Program-made: the position numbers and the translations under genes
Part shown: positions 43,638 through 51,323 of the stretch, piece by piece
Layout of the letters: every line of letters begins with the position of its first letter
How positions within the stretch are numbered: the stretch's first letter is position 1
NCBI GenBank assembly: GCA_000751295.2
Contig: CCMO02000001.1
Location: 4,306,615-4,370,614, forward strand
From: a bacterium YEK0313
GTDB taxonomy: Bacteria; Pseudomonadota; Alphaproteobacteria; Rhizobiales; Phreatobacteraceae
Reading direction: 5' to 3'
DNA length: 64,000 nucleotides
The notes under the pieces: generated by a model
Told to the model about the DNA's origin: nothing
The model's database searches: none
Seen by the model: only the letters and a program-made list of their open reading frames with translations

Positions 43638-45103
43638 GCGTCACGGCCGCGCTGGCCCGCCATGCGGCGGAGCGGCCGGATGCGGACGCGCTGGTGTTCG
43701 AGGACATCCGACTGAACTGGTCGGCGCTCGACCGGGAGATCAGCCGGTTGGCACGCGCCATCGCCGGGACGAGCCCGCCCGGCGGCGGCATCGCGCTGCA
43801 CCTGCCGACCGGTCCGGTCCTCGCCATCGCCTTCCTCGCTGCCGCGCGCGCCGGCCGGGAGGCACAGGTGCTGGATCCCGGCTGGCCGCCCGCGCTTGCG
43901 CGCGACATTCTCGCGGCGCTGCGGCCGGCCCTGACCTGGACCACGGATGCCGGCCTGGCGACCGAGGGCGCGGTGCTCGTCGCCGATCCCTTCGCCATGC
44001 CGGCATGGACCGCGCCCTCGGGCGGCCCCGCGGTCGCTGAACCCGACGAGGCCCTGCCTTTTTATGTCGGCTTCACCTCCGGCTCCACCGGCCTGCCGAA
44101 GGGCTATCGCCGCAACCATCGGTCCTGGACGGAGAGCTTCCGCGGCGACGCGATCGAATTCGGCATCGGGACCGACGACGTCGTGCTGGCTCCGGGCACG
44201 CTCACCCATTCCCTGTTCCTCTATGCCCTGGTCCACGGCCTGCATGCCGGTGCGCGGGTGGTCCTGTCGCGCCGCTTCAGGCCGGACGTTGCCCTGCGCC
44301 TGGCCGAGCGCGAGAGGGCGAGCATCCTCTACGGCGTGCCGACCCAGTTGCAGATGATGATCGCGGCGGCCGGCGACCGGTCCTTGCCGACGATGCGCTG
44401 GGTGCTCTCGTCGGGAGCCAAATGGCCGGCTGCGGCCCGCGGCGGCCTCGCCCGCCTTTTCCCAGGCGCACGTTTCGCCGAATTCTACGGCGCCTCCGAG
44501 ACGAGCTTCATCACCGTCGCCAAGGCCGACGAACATGTCCCCGAAAGCTCGGTCGGGCGCGCCTTCGCCGGCGCGACCGTCACCATCCGCGACCGGACCG
44601 GCCGGCGCCTTGCGCCCGGCCGCACCGGTTTCGTTTTTGTCGAAAGCCCGTTCCTGTTCATGAACTACGCCAATGGCGACAGCACCGACCTGATCCATCG
44701 GGACGGCGCCCTGTCGGTCGGCGATATCGGCTTTCTCGACCCCCGCGGCTTCCTGCATCTCGTCGGCCGCGCCGCCCGCAAGATCGTCACCTCGGGCAAG
44801 AACGTCTATCCGGAGGAGGTCGAGCGGGTGCTGGAACGCCACCCCGCCGTCGCCGCCGCCGCGGTATCCGGCCTCGCCGACGCCCGGCGCGGCGAACGGC
44901 TCGCCGCCCTCCTCGCGTTGCGGCCCGGCGCGGCCGTGACGCGCGCCGATCTCATCGTCCATGTCAGACAGGCCCTGCCGCTCTACAAGGTGCCCCGGCT
45001 CTATGGCGTGGTGGAGGACTGGCCGCTGACCCGTTCCGGCAAGACCGATTTCGAGACGCTTGCCAAGGCCTGGCCGGCCGGCGGCTTCAGGCCCCTCGCG
45101 TGA
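43634..45103 (+). CDS. AMP-forming acyl-CoA ligase coupled to bioMNY
   Basis: A 489-residue member of the ANL superfamily. The P-loop is YVGFTSGSTGLPKGYRRNH, the A5 motif is FYGASETSFI, A7 is GDIGFLDPRGFLHLVGRA, the hinge is KIVTSGKNVYPEEVE, and the A10 lysine lies in PLTRSGKTDF. All catalytic motifs are intact, so it should activate a carboxylic acid to a CoA thioester. The gene overlaps bioY by four bases and is followed by a thiolase-like gene. A pimelate-type or other biotin-precursor substrate is suggested only by this context; a general fatty-acid ligase is also possible. Confidence 0.88.
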   Translation: MSVTAALARHAAERPDADALVFEDIRLNWSALDREISRLARAIAGTSPPGGGIALHLPTGPVLAIAFLAAARAGREAQVLDPGWPPALARDILAALRPALTWTTDAGLATEGAVLVADPFAMPAWTAPSGGPAVAEPDEALPFYVGFTSGSTGLPKGYRRNHRSWTESFRGDAIEFGIGTDDVVLAPGTLTHSLFLYALVHGLHAGARVVLSRRFRPDVALRLAERERASILYGVPTQLQMMIAAAGDRSLPTMRWVLSSGAKWPAAARGGLARLFPGARFAEFYGASETSFITVAKADEHVPESSVGRAFAGATVTIRDRTGRRLAPGRTGFVFVESPFLFMNYANGDSTDLIHRDGALSVGDIGFLDPRGFLHLVGRAARKIVTSGKNVYPEEVERVLERHPAVAAAAVSGLADARRGERLAALLALRPGAAVTRADLIVHVRQALPLYKVPRLYGVVEDWPLTRSGKTDFETLAKAWPAGGFRPLA

Positions 45104-45113
45104 GAGGCGGCGC

Positions 45114-46145
45114 ATGACGGGGTCCGCTCGAGAGGTCTTCATCGTCGCCGGCCGCCGGACGGCGGTTGCGCCGCGGGGCGGCGCTTTCGGCGCGATCGAG
45201 GCCCACGCACTGGCCGCAGCGCCGATCGGTGCGCTCCTGACGGCGGCCGGCGCCGCGCCCGATGCGATCGACGGGGTCATCCTCGGCAACGCCCTCTATG
45301 GCGGCGGCAATCCTGCCCGGGTCGCGGCGCTCGCCGCCGGCCTTGCCGAGGCCATGCCGGCGGTCACGGTCGACACCCAGTGCTGCGCCGGGCTCGACGC
45401 GATCCTCGCCGCCACCGCCGAGATCAGGGCAGGCGAGGCCCATCTCGTCGTCGCCGGCGGAGTGGAGAGCTTCAGCCGTTCGCCGCTGCGCTTTCGCCGC
45501 CCGCGGACGGCGGACGAAAGCCCGCAAGGCTACGAGCGGCCGCCGTTCACGCCCTGGGCCGACCGCGACCCCGACATGATCCCGGCCGCGGCACGGCTCG
45601 CCGCCGAGCTCGAAATCGGTCGCGGCGAACAGGAAGCCTATGCGGTCGAGAGCCATCGCAAGGCGCTCGGCGCGGCCGCCATCGGCGCCGAAATCGCGCC
45701 GCTCGCAGGGCTCGCGCGCGACAGCTTCACCCGCCGGCTCGAGCCGCGCCTCTGCGCCCGGCTGCCGGCCCTGTCGGTCGCCGCCGCCCACGCCGTCACC
45801 GCGGCGACCGATCCCGAGCGGCCGGGGCTCGCACCGATCGCAGCCGGCCGGCGCGTGCTGGAACGCAGCGCCAGGCCCGCCGCCGCCATCGTCTCGGCCG
45901 AGATCATGGAGGCTTTTGCAGTCCAGGCGATCGCCTGCCTGCGCGGGCTGGCGCTCGATCCCGCCATCGTCAACCGGAACGGCGGCGCGCTGGCCCGCGG
46001 CCACCCGATCGGCGCCTCGGGGGCGATCCTCGCCGTGCGCCTCTGGCACGACCTGCAGGACGCGCCGGCGGGCGCCCTCGGCCTCGCCGCGATCGCCGCC
46101 GCCGGCGGCCTCGGCACGGCGCTGCTGGTCGAGAGGAGCGAGTAG
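45114..46145 (+). CDS. Atypical thiolase-family protein in the biotin-transport operon
   Basis: A 343-residue thiolase-fold protein, shorter than the usual 390. The acylated Cys is present as Cys90 in TVDTQCCAGLDA, and the GHPIGASGA histidine is present. The NEAF block, however, reads IMEAFAVQ (Asn replaced by Met), and the C-terminal catalytic Cys region CIGGGxG reads IAAAGGLG (Cys replaced by Ala). Normal Claisen condensation needs both, so it may act as an acyltransferase or hydrolase, or lack thiolase activity. It starts ten bases after the ligase stop. Its last residues (VERSE) run into the repeat at 46138-46256. Confidence 0.85.
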   Translation: MTGSAREVFIVAGRRTAVAPRGGAFGAIEAHALAAAPIGALLTAAGAAPDAIDGVILGNALYGGGNPARVAALAAGLAEAMPAVTVDTQCCAGLDAILAATAEIRAGEAHLVVAGGVESFSRSPLRFRRPRTADESPQGYERPPFTPWADRDPDMIPAAARLAAELEIGRGEQEAYAVESHRKALGAAAIGAEIAPLAGLARDSFTRRLEPRLCARLPALSVAAAHAVTAATDPERPGLAPIAAGRRVLERSARPAAAIVSAEIMEAFAVQAIACLRGLALDPAIVNRNGGALARGHPIGASGAILAVRLWHDLQDAPAGALGLAAIAAAGGLGTALLVERSE

Positions 46146-46256
46146 CGAGTGGCGAATGGCGAATGGGGGCATGCGCGCGTGACGCGTCGGCCGGCGCAAC
46201 TTCACGCGTCGATCGTCGGCCATTCCCTACTCGCTACTCGCCATCCGCCATTCGCC
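46138..46256. repeat. Inverted repeat of GCGAATGG/GCGAGTAG units between convergent genes
   Basis: The left arm (46138-46159) begins GCGAGTAGCGAGT and ends GAATGG. The right arm (46220-46241) is its reverse complement at 20 of 22 positions, with a 60-base loop. Related GCGAATGGCG and GCGGATGG units extend both sides to about 46256. Such units are dispersed repeats in many Hyphomicrobiales genomes. Both flanking genes end inside it, so it may also act as a two-way terminator. Confidence 0.7.
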
Positions 46257-47135
46257 CGCCATCAGGAGTTCGGCGAGCCTTGTCGCCTCGGCGCCGACCG
46301 GCTCGGGCAGGAGCATGGCGAGCACGCGGTCCAGCCGCACTTCGCGCGCGAAGGGGCGGACCAGCCGGCCATCGGCGAGCGGCGCGCGGAGCAGCGGCAG
46401 ATGGCCGATGAGCACGCCCTCGCCGGCCAGGGCCGCTTCCACGCCCATGCTGTAGAGCGAATAGGCCGGCCCGGTCTCCGCGAGCCAGGCCGGACCTCCG
46501 GCCGCCGCCAGCCAGCGCGACCAGTCGCGGCGCCATGTCGCGTCGTGCAGCAGCGACATGGCGGCAAGATCGGCCGGGCTTGCAAGGCGCGCGGCGAGCG
46601 AGGGCGCGCAGACCGGCGTGATGACATCGGCCTCGACGGGAACGAGGCGTCGCCCCGTCATCGCTTCGCCCGCCTCGACGAAGAACAGCGCCGCGTCGAA
46701 CATTTCGCGGTCGAGATCCGGCGCGGCTTCGAGCGCGGTCACCGAGACGGCCGCGCCTCGCAGAGCCTCCGTCAGCGCGGCGAGCCGCGGCCTCAGCCAT
46801 AGCTGCGCTATCGCCGGGGAGGCCGCAAGGTGCACCGGCCGCGGGCCGGCCGCCGTCTTCAGCGCACGCACGCTGCCGCCGAGCTCGTCGAGGCAGCGCG
46901 AGATCTGTGCGGCGACCCGCCGGCCATGTTCGGGCAGCACGACGCCGTGGGCGGTGCGCTCGAACACCGGCATGCCCAGCCAGTCCTCGAGCTTGCGGAC
47001 CTGCTGCGCAACGGCGCCCGGCGTCACCTTGAGCTCGCCCGCGGCGGCAGCGAAGCCACCGAGCCGCGCCGCCGCTTCGAAGGCCCTGAGTGCATTGAGC
47101 GGCGGCAGCGGAGGCCGCGGCGGGTCGACAGCCAT
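46227..47135 (-). CDS. LysR-family regulator (GcvA-like)
   Basis: A 302-residue LysR regulator. The N-terminal winged helix is PPLNALRAFEAAARLGGFAAAAGELKVTPGAVAQQVRKLEDWLGMPVFERTAHG (about 11-64), the GcvA/AmpR-like form. The C-terminal half is a periplasmic-binding-protein-like effector domain. The last residues, MAGEWRMASSE, are encoded by the dispersed repeat at 46220-46256 and are probably a recent extension. It is divergent from the SHMT-like gene with 110 bases between starts, so it probably controls that gene and itself. Confidence 0.92.
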   Translation of the reverse strand: MAVDPPRPPLPPLNALRAFEAAARLGGFAAAAGELKVTPGAVAQQVRKLEDWLGMPVFERTAHGVVLPEHGRRVAAQISRCLDELGGSVRALKTAAGPRPVHLAASPAIAQLWLRPRLAALTEALRGAAVSVTALEAAPDLDREMFDAALFFVEAGEAMTGRRLVPVEADVITPVCAPSLAARLASPADLAAMSLLHDATWRRDWSRWLAAAGGPAWLAETGPAYSLYSMGVEAALAGEGVLIGHLPLLRAPLADGRLVRPFAREVRLDRVLAMLLPEPVGAEATRLAELLMAGEWRMASSE

Positions 47136-47183
47136 GGGCGGGAGGCTCAGTTTTTCTATGCCTAATCCGGCAATTTAACTGGT

Positions 47184-47199
47184 TTGCGCGCTCGGGCAA
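47184..47199. promoter_or_regulatory. Candidate LysR-type binding dyad between divergent genes
   Basis: TTGC (47184-47187) and GCAA (47196-47199) form a short dyad with an eight-base spacer, in the 110-base divergent spacer between the LysR gene and the SHMT-like gene. The size and place fit a LysR box, but the arms are short. Confidence 0.3.
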
Positions 47200-47245
47200 T
47201 CCACCCCGATAGTGCGCTTCGGAACGACCATCGGGAGCGGATCGG

Positions 47246-48565
47246 ATGAGCGGGCTTGCGCGGCGCGGCTGGGTGGCCGAGACGGTGGAGACCTTTGTCG
47301 GCGGCATTGCGGACTGGGCGGCGCGGCGTCCGGCCGCGGAGGTTGCGGCCGAGATCGAGGGACTGGCCGCGCTCAACCGGCGGATCCACGACGAGGACTG
47401 CGTCAACCTCAACCCGGCCAGCAATACGATGAACCCGCGCGCCGAGGCGCTGCTCGCTCAGGGTCTCGGTGCCCGCGCCTCGCTCGGCTACCCCTCCCAG
47501 AAATATGAAATGGGCGTCGAGGCCATCGAGAAGATCGAGGTGATCGCGGCCGCCCTCGCCGCCGAGATCTTCGAGGCACGCCATGTCGAGATCAGGGTCG
47601 GTTCGGGAGCTCTCGCCAATCTCTACGCCTTCATGGCGACGACCGGCCCGGGCGATGCGGTGATCGCCCCGCCCGCGGCCATCGGCGGCCATGTCACCCA
47701 CCATGATGCCGGCGCCGCCGGGCTGCATGGCCTTGCCATCCACCCCGCTCCGGTCGATCCCGACACCTACGGCATCGACATCGAGGCGCTTGCCGCCATG
47801 GCGCGGGAGATCCGGCCGACGCTGATCACGCTCGGTGGCAGCCTCAATCTCCTGCCCTGGAACGTCGCGGCGGTCAGGGCGATCGCCGACGAAACCAGCG
47901 CGCGCGTCCTGTTCGATGCCGCCCACCTCTGCGGCATGATCGCCGGGCGCGCCTGGCCGAACCCGCTTGCCCAGGGTGCGCATCTGATGACGATGAGCAC
48001 CTACAAGAGCCTCGGCGGCCCGGCCGGCGGGCTGATCGTGACCAACGAGGCGGATCTCGCCGAAAAGCTCGACCGGATCGCCTATCCCGGGCTGACGGCC
48101 AATTTCGACGTCGCCAGGTCGGCGGCCCTCGCCATGACGCTGCTCGACTGGCGGGAGTTCGGGCAGGCCTATGCCGCCGCCATGGTCGACGCCGCCGCGG
48201 CGCTCGCGGCGGCGCTCGACCGGCGCGGCGTGACGGTTTTCGCAACGCGCGAGGGCTTCACCCGGTCCCACCAGTTCGCCATCGAAGCCGCCCCCTACGG
48301 CGGTGGCCAGAACGCGGCGCGGCGACTGCGCCAAGCCAACATCCTGACGAGCGGCATCGGCCTGCCGCGCGCAACCGTCCCCGGCGACGTCAACGGCCTG
48401 AGACTCGGCACGCCCGAGATCGTGCGATGGGGCATGAACCCGGCTCATATGGACGAGCTTGCCGAGCTCATCGCCGAGGCTCTGGCCGGAGACGATCCGG
48501 CAGCGATCGCCCCGCGCACCAGCGCCTTCAGGGCCCGTTTCAGGCGCCTTGCCTTCGTCTCCTGA
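47246..48565 (+). CDS. Serine-hydroxymethyltransferase-like PLP enzyme
   Basis: A 439-residue fold-type I PLP enzyme with SHMT features: LNPASNTMNPRAEALL at the N-terminus, the GY-x-YEMGVEAIEKIEV segment, RVGSGALANLYAFMATTGPGDAVI, and DAAHLCGMIAG before the cofactor lysine. Lys254 lies in MTMSTYKSLGGPAGG; canonical SHMT has TTTHKTLRGPRGG, so the residue before Lys is Tyr instead of His and the Arg after GP is Ala. It may act on another amino acid, for example 2-methylserine or a threonine-like substrate. The LysR gene is divergent from it. It is unlikely to be the housekeeping GlyA. Confidence 0.82.
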   Translation: MSGLARRGWVAETVETFVGGIADWAARRPAAEVAAEIEGLAALNRRIHDEDCVNLNPASNTMNPRAEALLAQGLGARASLGYPSQKYEMGVEAIEKIEVIAAALAAEIFEARHVEIRVGSGALANLYAFMATTGPGDAVIAPPAAIGGHVTHHDAGAAGLHGLAIHPAPVDPDTYGIDIEALAAMAREIRPTLITLGGSLNLLPWNVAAVRAIADETSARVLFDAAHLCGMIAGRAWPNPLAQGAHLMTMSTYKSLGGPAGGLIVTNEADLAEKLDRIAYPGLTANFDVARSAALAMTLLDWREFGQAYAAAMVDAAAALAAALDRRGVTVFATREGFTRSHQFAIEAAPYGGGQNAARRLRQANILTSGIGLPRATVPGDVNGLRLGTPEIVRWGMNPAHMDELAELIAEALAGDDPAAIAPRTSAFRARFRRLAFVS

Positions 48566-48592
48566 GGTTCGGCGCTTCGGCGGGCGCCAGGC

Positions 48593-48844
48593 TCAGCTCC
48601 GGCGCCAGCCCCGCGGATTGGCCGGGTCCTTGCAGCCATGCGGCGGCAGCGTCTTGCCCTCGAAGCGCTCCTTCAGGCGCGCGCAGCCCCAGGATTGGAT
48701 CGGCCCCGGCATGTAGCTGTGCAGGCCGATTCCCACCTCGTCGAACGGGCTGTCGGCCTGGGCGACCCACTGGTAGTAGCGATAGAAGACGCTGCCGCAG
48801 AAAAAGATGATGATCAGCAGCAGCAAGGGGCCGAGGCGTCGCAT
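48593..48844 (-). CDS. Small membrane-anchored protein of unknown function
   Basis: An 83-residue protein with one N-terminal membrane helix (LGPLLLLIIIFFCGSVFYRYY, about 4-24) and a soluble tail of about 55 residues. The tail has a Trp-Gly-Cys and a second Cys (QSWGCARLKERFEGKTLPPHGC), which may form a disulphide. The N-terminus is short and basic, so the tail would face the periplasm. I do not recognise a named family. The ribosome-binding site is weak. Confidence 0.6.
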   Translation of the reverse strand: MRRLGPLLLLIIIFFCGSVFYRYYQWVAQADSPFDEVGIGLHSYMPGPIQSWGCARLKERFEGKTLPPHGCKDPANPRGWRRS

Positions 48845-48926
48845 GACAATCCCGCAAGGTGTCCCGTCACGATGAAGCGCGCTCCATATCGACGGGCGGG
48901 CACGCGAGCAAGGCCGCCGCCGCAGG

Positions 48927-49403
48927 TCAGGACCCGTCCTGCGGCCGCTGCTTCAGCACGCGCAATTCGGCGAGCGGCGCCGGCCAGAGTTGCGCGCGAT
49001 AATGATCCTGTCCATCCAGCCCGTCCTCCGACAGGGTGTTCAGGCCTCCATAGGACACGCGCACCCGGTATTCTCCCGGCTCGACCGCGATGCGCGCGGC
49101 ATCCGGCCGATAGTCGGTGCAGCCGGACACCACGATCCGGCCGGATCGGACGGCAAGGCCGCATTCGGCCACGTGATCCCAGTCGTCGGGATCGGCGGCC
49201 GGCTCGGTTTGCGTGACTTCGACGGTCAGCGGCACGGTCATGTTGCGCACGGTGCCGATCATGACGAAGCCGTCACCGGCGGCCAGCATGCGCTCGACCG
49301 CCGCCTCCCAGTCGATGTCGGGATCGGCGCGCTCGCCGTCATCCTCCAGATAGAGCTGGAAATAGTCGGCGAAGAGCTCGAGCCGGTCGATGCGGGGCGC
49401 CAT
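48927..49403 (-). CDS. Conserved hypothetical protein, beta-rich
   Basis: A 158-residue soluble protein without signal peptide or membrane segment. The pattern FADYFQLYLEDDGE, then FVMIGTVRNMTVPLTVEV, WDHVAECGLAVRSGRIVVSGCTDYRPDAARIAVEPGEYRVRVSYGG and DGQDHYRAQLWPAP resembles a widespread but unnamed family of small bacterial proteins. Strongly alternating beta strands suggest a sandwich fold. The function is unknown. The ATG at 49403 begins the conserved region. Confidence 0.7.
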   Translation of the reverse strand: MAPRIDRLELFADYFQLYLEDDGERADPDIDWEAAVERMLAAGDGFVMIGTVRNMTVPLTVEVTQTEPAADPDDWDHVAECGLAVRSGRIVVSGCTDYRPDAARIAVEPGEYRVRVSYGGLNTLSEDGLDGQDHYRAQLWPAPLAELRVLKQRPQDGS

Positions 49404-49437
49404 GCGCGTAACCCTCCCTCGTTGGCCGCCCGCGTAC

Positions 49438-50097
49438 TCAGTCCCGGTCGGGCGCACCGAGCGGGAAGTAGTGGCGAAAAGGCCGGCCGCCATCGACCGC
49501 CCGGGCAAAGGACGGCCGCGCCAGCAATCTTTGCCTGTAACCTGTGACATGCGGGAAACGATCCCCGAGCGGATGGCCCCAGTCGGCATAGAACAGCGCC
49601 GGCGCCGCCGCGCAATCGGCCATGGAAAAGGCCTCCCCTGCGGCCCATGGCCTGTCCGCCATGGTCCGGTTCAGCCAGGCATAGGCCGTGTCCAGCATGG
49701 TGCGCGCTTCCGTGACGCCGTAATCGTCGCGGGCCGCCTCCGGCCGCAGGCGGTCGAAGACGAGCTTCTGCAGCGGAGTGGAAATGTAGTTGTCGAAGAA
49801 CCGGTCCATCATCCGCACCGTGACCGCCGCGGCCGGATCGCCCGGTATCAGCGCGACCGGGCCGGGATGGCGGACGGCGAGATATTCGATGACCGCGGTC
49901 GCTTCGAGAATGGTCGTCGCCCCGTCGACCAGGATCGGGAAGCGCTTGAGCGGCCAGAGCGCGGCGAACTCGGCGAAGGTCGCCTCGTCCTCCTGAGACA
50001 GCATGCGAAAGGTGAAGGGCGTCTCGTTCTCGTGGAGAGCGACGAGAGCCTTCTGCGTGTAGGATGAGAAGGGATGGCCGAAAAGCTGCAGGGTCAT
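49438..50097 (-). CDS. Glutathione S-transferase family protein
   Basis: A 219-residue GST. The thioredoxin-like N-terminal domain is MTLQLFGHPFSSYTQKALVALHENETPFTFR (Ser/Tyr region near residue 11-13), with the cis-Pro and glutathione-binding block RFPILVDGATTILEATAVIEYL (about 52-73). The C-terminal helical domain includes AGEAFSMADCAAAPALFYADW. It would conjugate or reduce electrophilic compounds with glutathione. A 35-bp palindrome 45 bases upstream suggests that it is induced by a repressor-controlled signal. Confidence 0.92.
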   Translation of the reverse strand: MTLQLFGHPFSSYTQKALVALHENETPFTFRMLSQEDEATFAEFAALWPLKRFPILVDGATTILEATAVIEYLAVRHPGPVALIPGDPAAAVTVRMMDRFFDNYISTPLQKLVFDRLRPEAARDDYGVTEARTMLDTAYAWLNRTMADRPWAAGEAFSMADCAAAPALFYADWGHPLGDRFPHVTGYRQRLLARPSFARAVDGGRPFRHYFPLGAPDRD

Positions 50098-50141
50098 GGA
50101 AGGCCTCCTCGCATCGGGCCCGTTCGCAGGAGCGGAGCACC

Positions 50142-50176
50142 GATCAATCTGATTGCAATATGCAAGCAGATTGATC
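50142..50176. promoter_or_regulatory. 35-bp imperfect palindrome upstream of the GST gene
   Basis: GATCAATCTG (50142-50151) is exactly inverted at 50167-50176. Inside, after one mismatch on each side, TTGCA (50153-50157) is inverted as TGCAA (50161-50165) around a three-base centre. The site ends 45 bases before the GST start and is much more AT-rich than its surroundings. It is typical of a dimeric or double-dimeric repressor operator (MarR-, HxlR- or TetR-like). No such regulator gene is intact next to it. Confidence 0.6.
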
Positions 50177-50177
50177 T

Positions 50178-50345
50178 CTAGCGAAACCGATCTCGCCTTG
50201 CAAGCAGCATGCGCCGCAGCGCGCCCCGCTTGGCCCCGCCGGCGCGGATCAGCCCCGCCATGGCGAGATGGATGCAGCTGCCGACGACCCGCGCATTCTC
50301 GGCTTCGCCGCGATCGTCGAACCAGGCGGCCCTGCGTTGCAGCCG
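50178..50345 (-). pseudogene. Possible 3-prime remnant of a lost gene
   Basis: On the minus strand an open frame ending at the TAG at 50180-50178 reads AAWFDDRGEAENARVVGSC then IHLAMAGLIRAGGAKRGAL. It has a protein-like helix pattern and codon use similar to the genes around it, but no start codon within a sensible distance and only about 50 coding-like residues. It lies directly behind the palindrome at 50142-50176, where a divergent or co-directional regulator gene would be expected. It may be the tail of a deleted regulator or chance. The rest of the spacer 50098-50425 holds nothing I can name. Confidence 0.25.
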
Positions 50346-50425
50346 CCATTGCCGTGCTGACCATGCGCGAGACGCGTGGTGTCGATCTCTCGACCGCCGG
50401 CGGGGGCCGCGACTGACGACCGGGC

Positions 50426-51061
50426 TCAGGAGCGCTCGGCGCGCGCCGCCCCGAGCGTCGTCACCCAGATGACCCGGGCGATCGCCTGGGTCGGGTTGTC
50501 GAACATGTGCGGCACGGTGCTCGGAAAGCGGAAACTGTCGCCGGCGTCGAGTTCATGCGCCTCGTGGTTCAGCCAGAGACGCAGCCGCCCCGCCAGCACA
50601 TAGCCCGCCTTCTCGCCGGTGTGCTGGAAGAAATCCGTGCCCGACGAGCCGCCGGGATTGAGGGTGAGCTCGTAGAATTCGAGCTCGCCCTTTTCCGCCG
50701 GCGTCAGCGCTTCCTTCAGGACGCCGCTGGCGGTGAGCCGCAGGAGGCGCCGGTCGTTGCGGCGGACGATGTAGCGCGACGTCTCGGCCGTCTCGCGCAC
50801 CTCGAAAAAGTAGGAGATCGGCACGGCGAGCGCGATCGACAGGAGCCGGAGCGTGCGGATCGACGGCGTCGCCAGCGCGCGCTCGACCTGGCTGATCATG
50901 CCGGTCGAAAGGCCCGTGCTGGTCGCGACGTCCTGGATCGACAGGCCCGCACGCTGGCGCAGGAGACGGATCGTCTCGCCGAGCCGCTCGTCGCCGCCAT
51001 CCTCCGCAGCCTCGTCTCTGCCGGACGCCTGCGGTCCGGCACGACCACCTCGAACGCTCAT
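50426..51061 (-). CDS. XRE-family regulator with C-terminal cupin domain
   Basis: A 211-residue regulator. The helix-turn-helix is GETIRLLRQRAGLSIQDVATSTGLSTGMISQVERALATPSIRTLRLLSIAL (about 28-78). The cupin effector domain follows from 110 (FYELTLNPGGSSGTDFFQHTGEKAGYVLAGRLRLWLNHEAHELDAGDSFRFPSTVPHMFDN). This two-domain type (PuuR/SutR class) often controls catabolism of amino acids, polyamines or opines, with the cupin sensing the ligand. It is divergent from the dipeptide-type ABC operon, which is its likely target. The start is the ATG at 51061. Confidence 0.92.
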   Translation of the reverse strand: MSVRGGRAGPQASGRDEAAEDGGDERLGETIRLLRQRAGLSIQDVATSTGLSTGMISQVERALATPSIRTLRLLSIALAVPISYFFEVRETAETSRYIVRRNDRRLLRLTASGVLKEALTPAEKGELEFYELTLNPGGSSGTDFFQHTGEKAGYVLAGRLRLWLNHEAHELDAGDSFRFPSTVPHMFDNPTQAIARVIWVTTLGAARAERS

Positions 51062-51323
51062 CGAAACCTCCCGGTCATGGCTCGATCGAGGTGATCGCCC
51101 CCGGCATCGATCCTGCCGCCGTCCGGTCGCCCTGTCCAAGCAAGACTGCGCGGGCCGGGCGCCAAGACTGCCATTGACAGCGATATTTAGCCATGTTGAA
51201 GTTGTCATCAAATAATTCAAAAGCACTGAAGACGCGCCACATGTCGGTCGCATCTCCGCGCCGGGTCAGCCCGCTGTGGACCATGCGCCGCGACCGGACG
51301 CGCTCGGGCAAAGGAGGCGGGGC
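51062..51323. promoter_or_regulatory. Divergent control region of the XRE-cupin gene and the dpp-like operon
   Basis: These 262 bases hold the promoters of two divergent units. The centre, about 51178-51232, is AT-rich and contains TTGAA (51196-51200) inverted as TTCAA (51216-51220), a weak dyad that could be bound by the XRE-cupin protein. No other pattern stands out. Confidence 0.35.
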
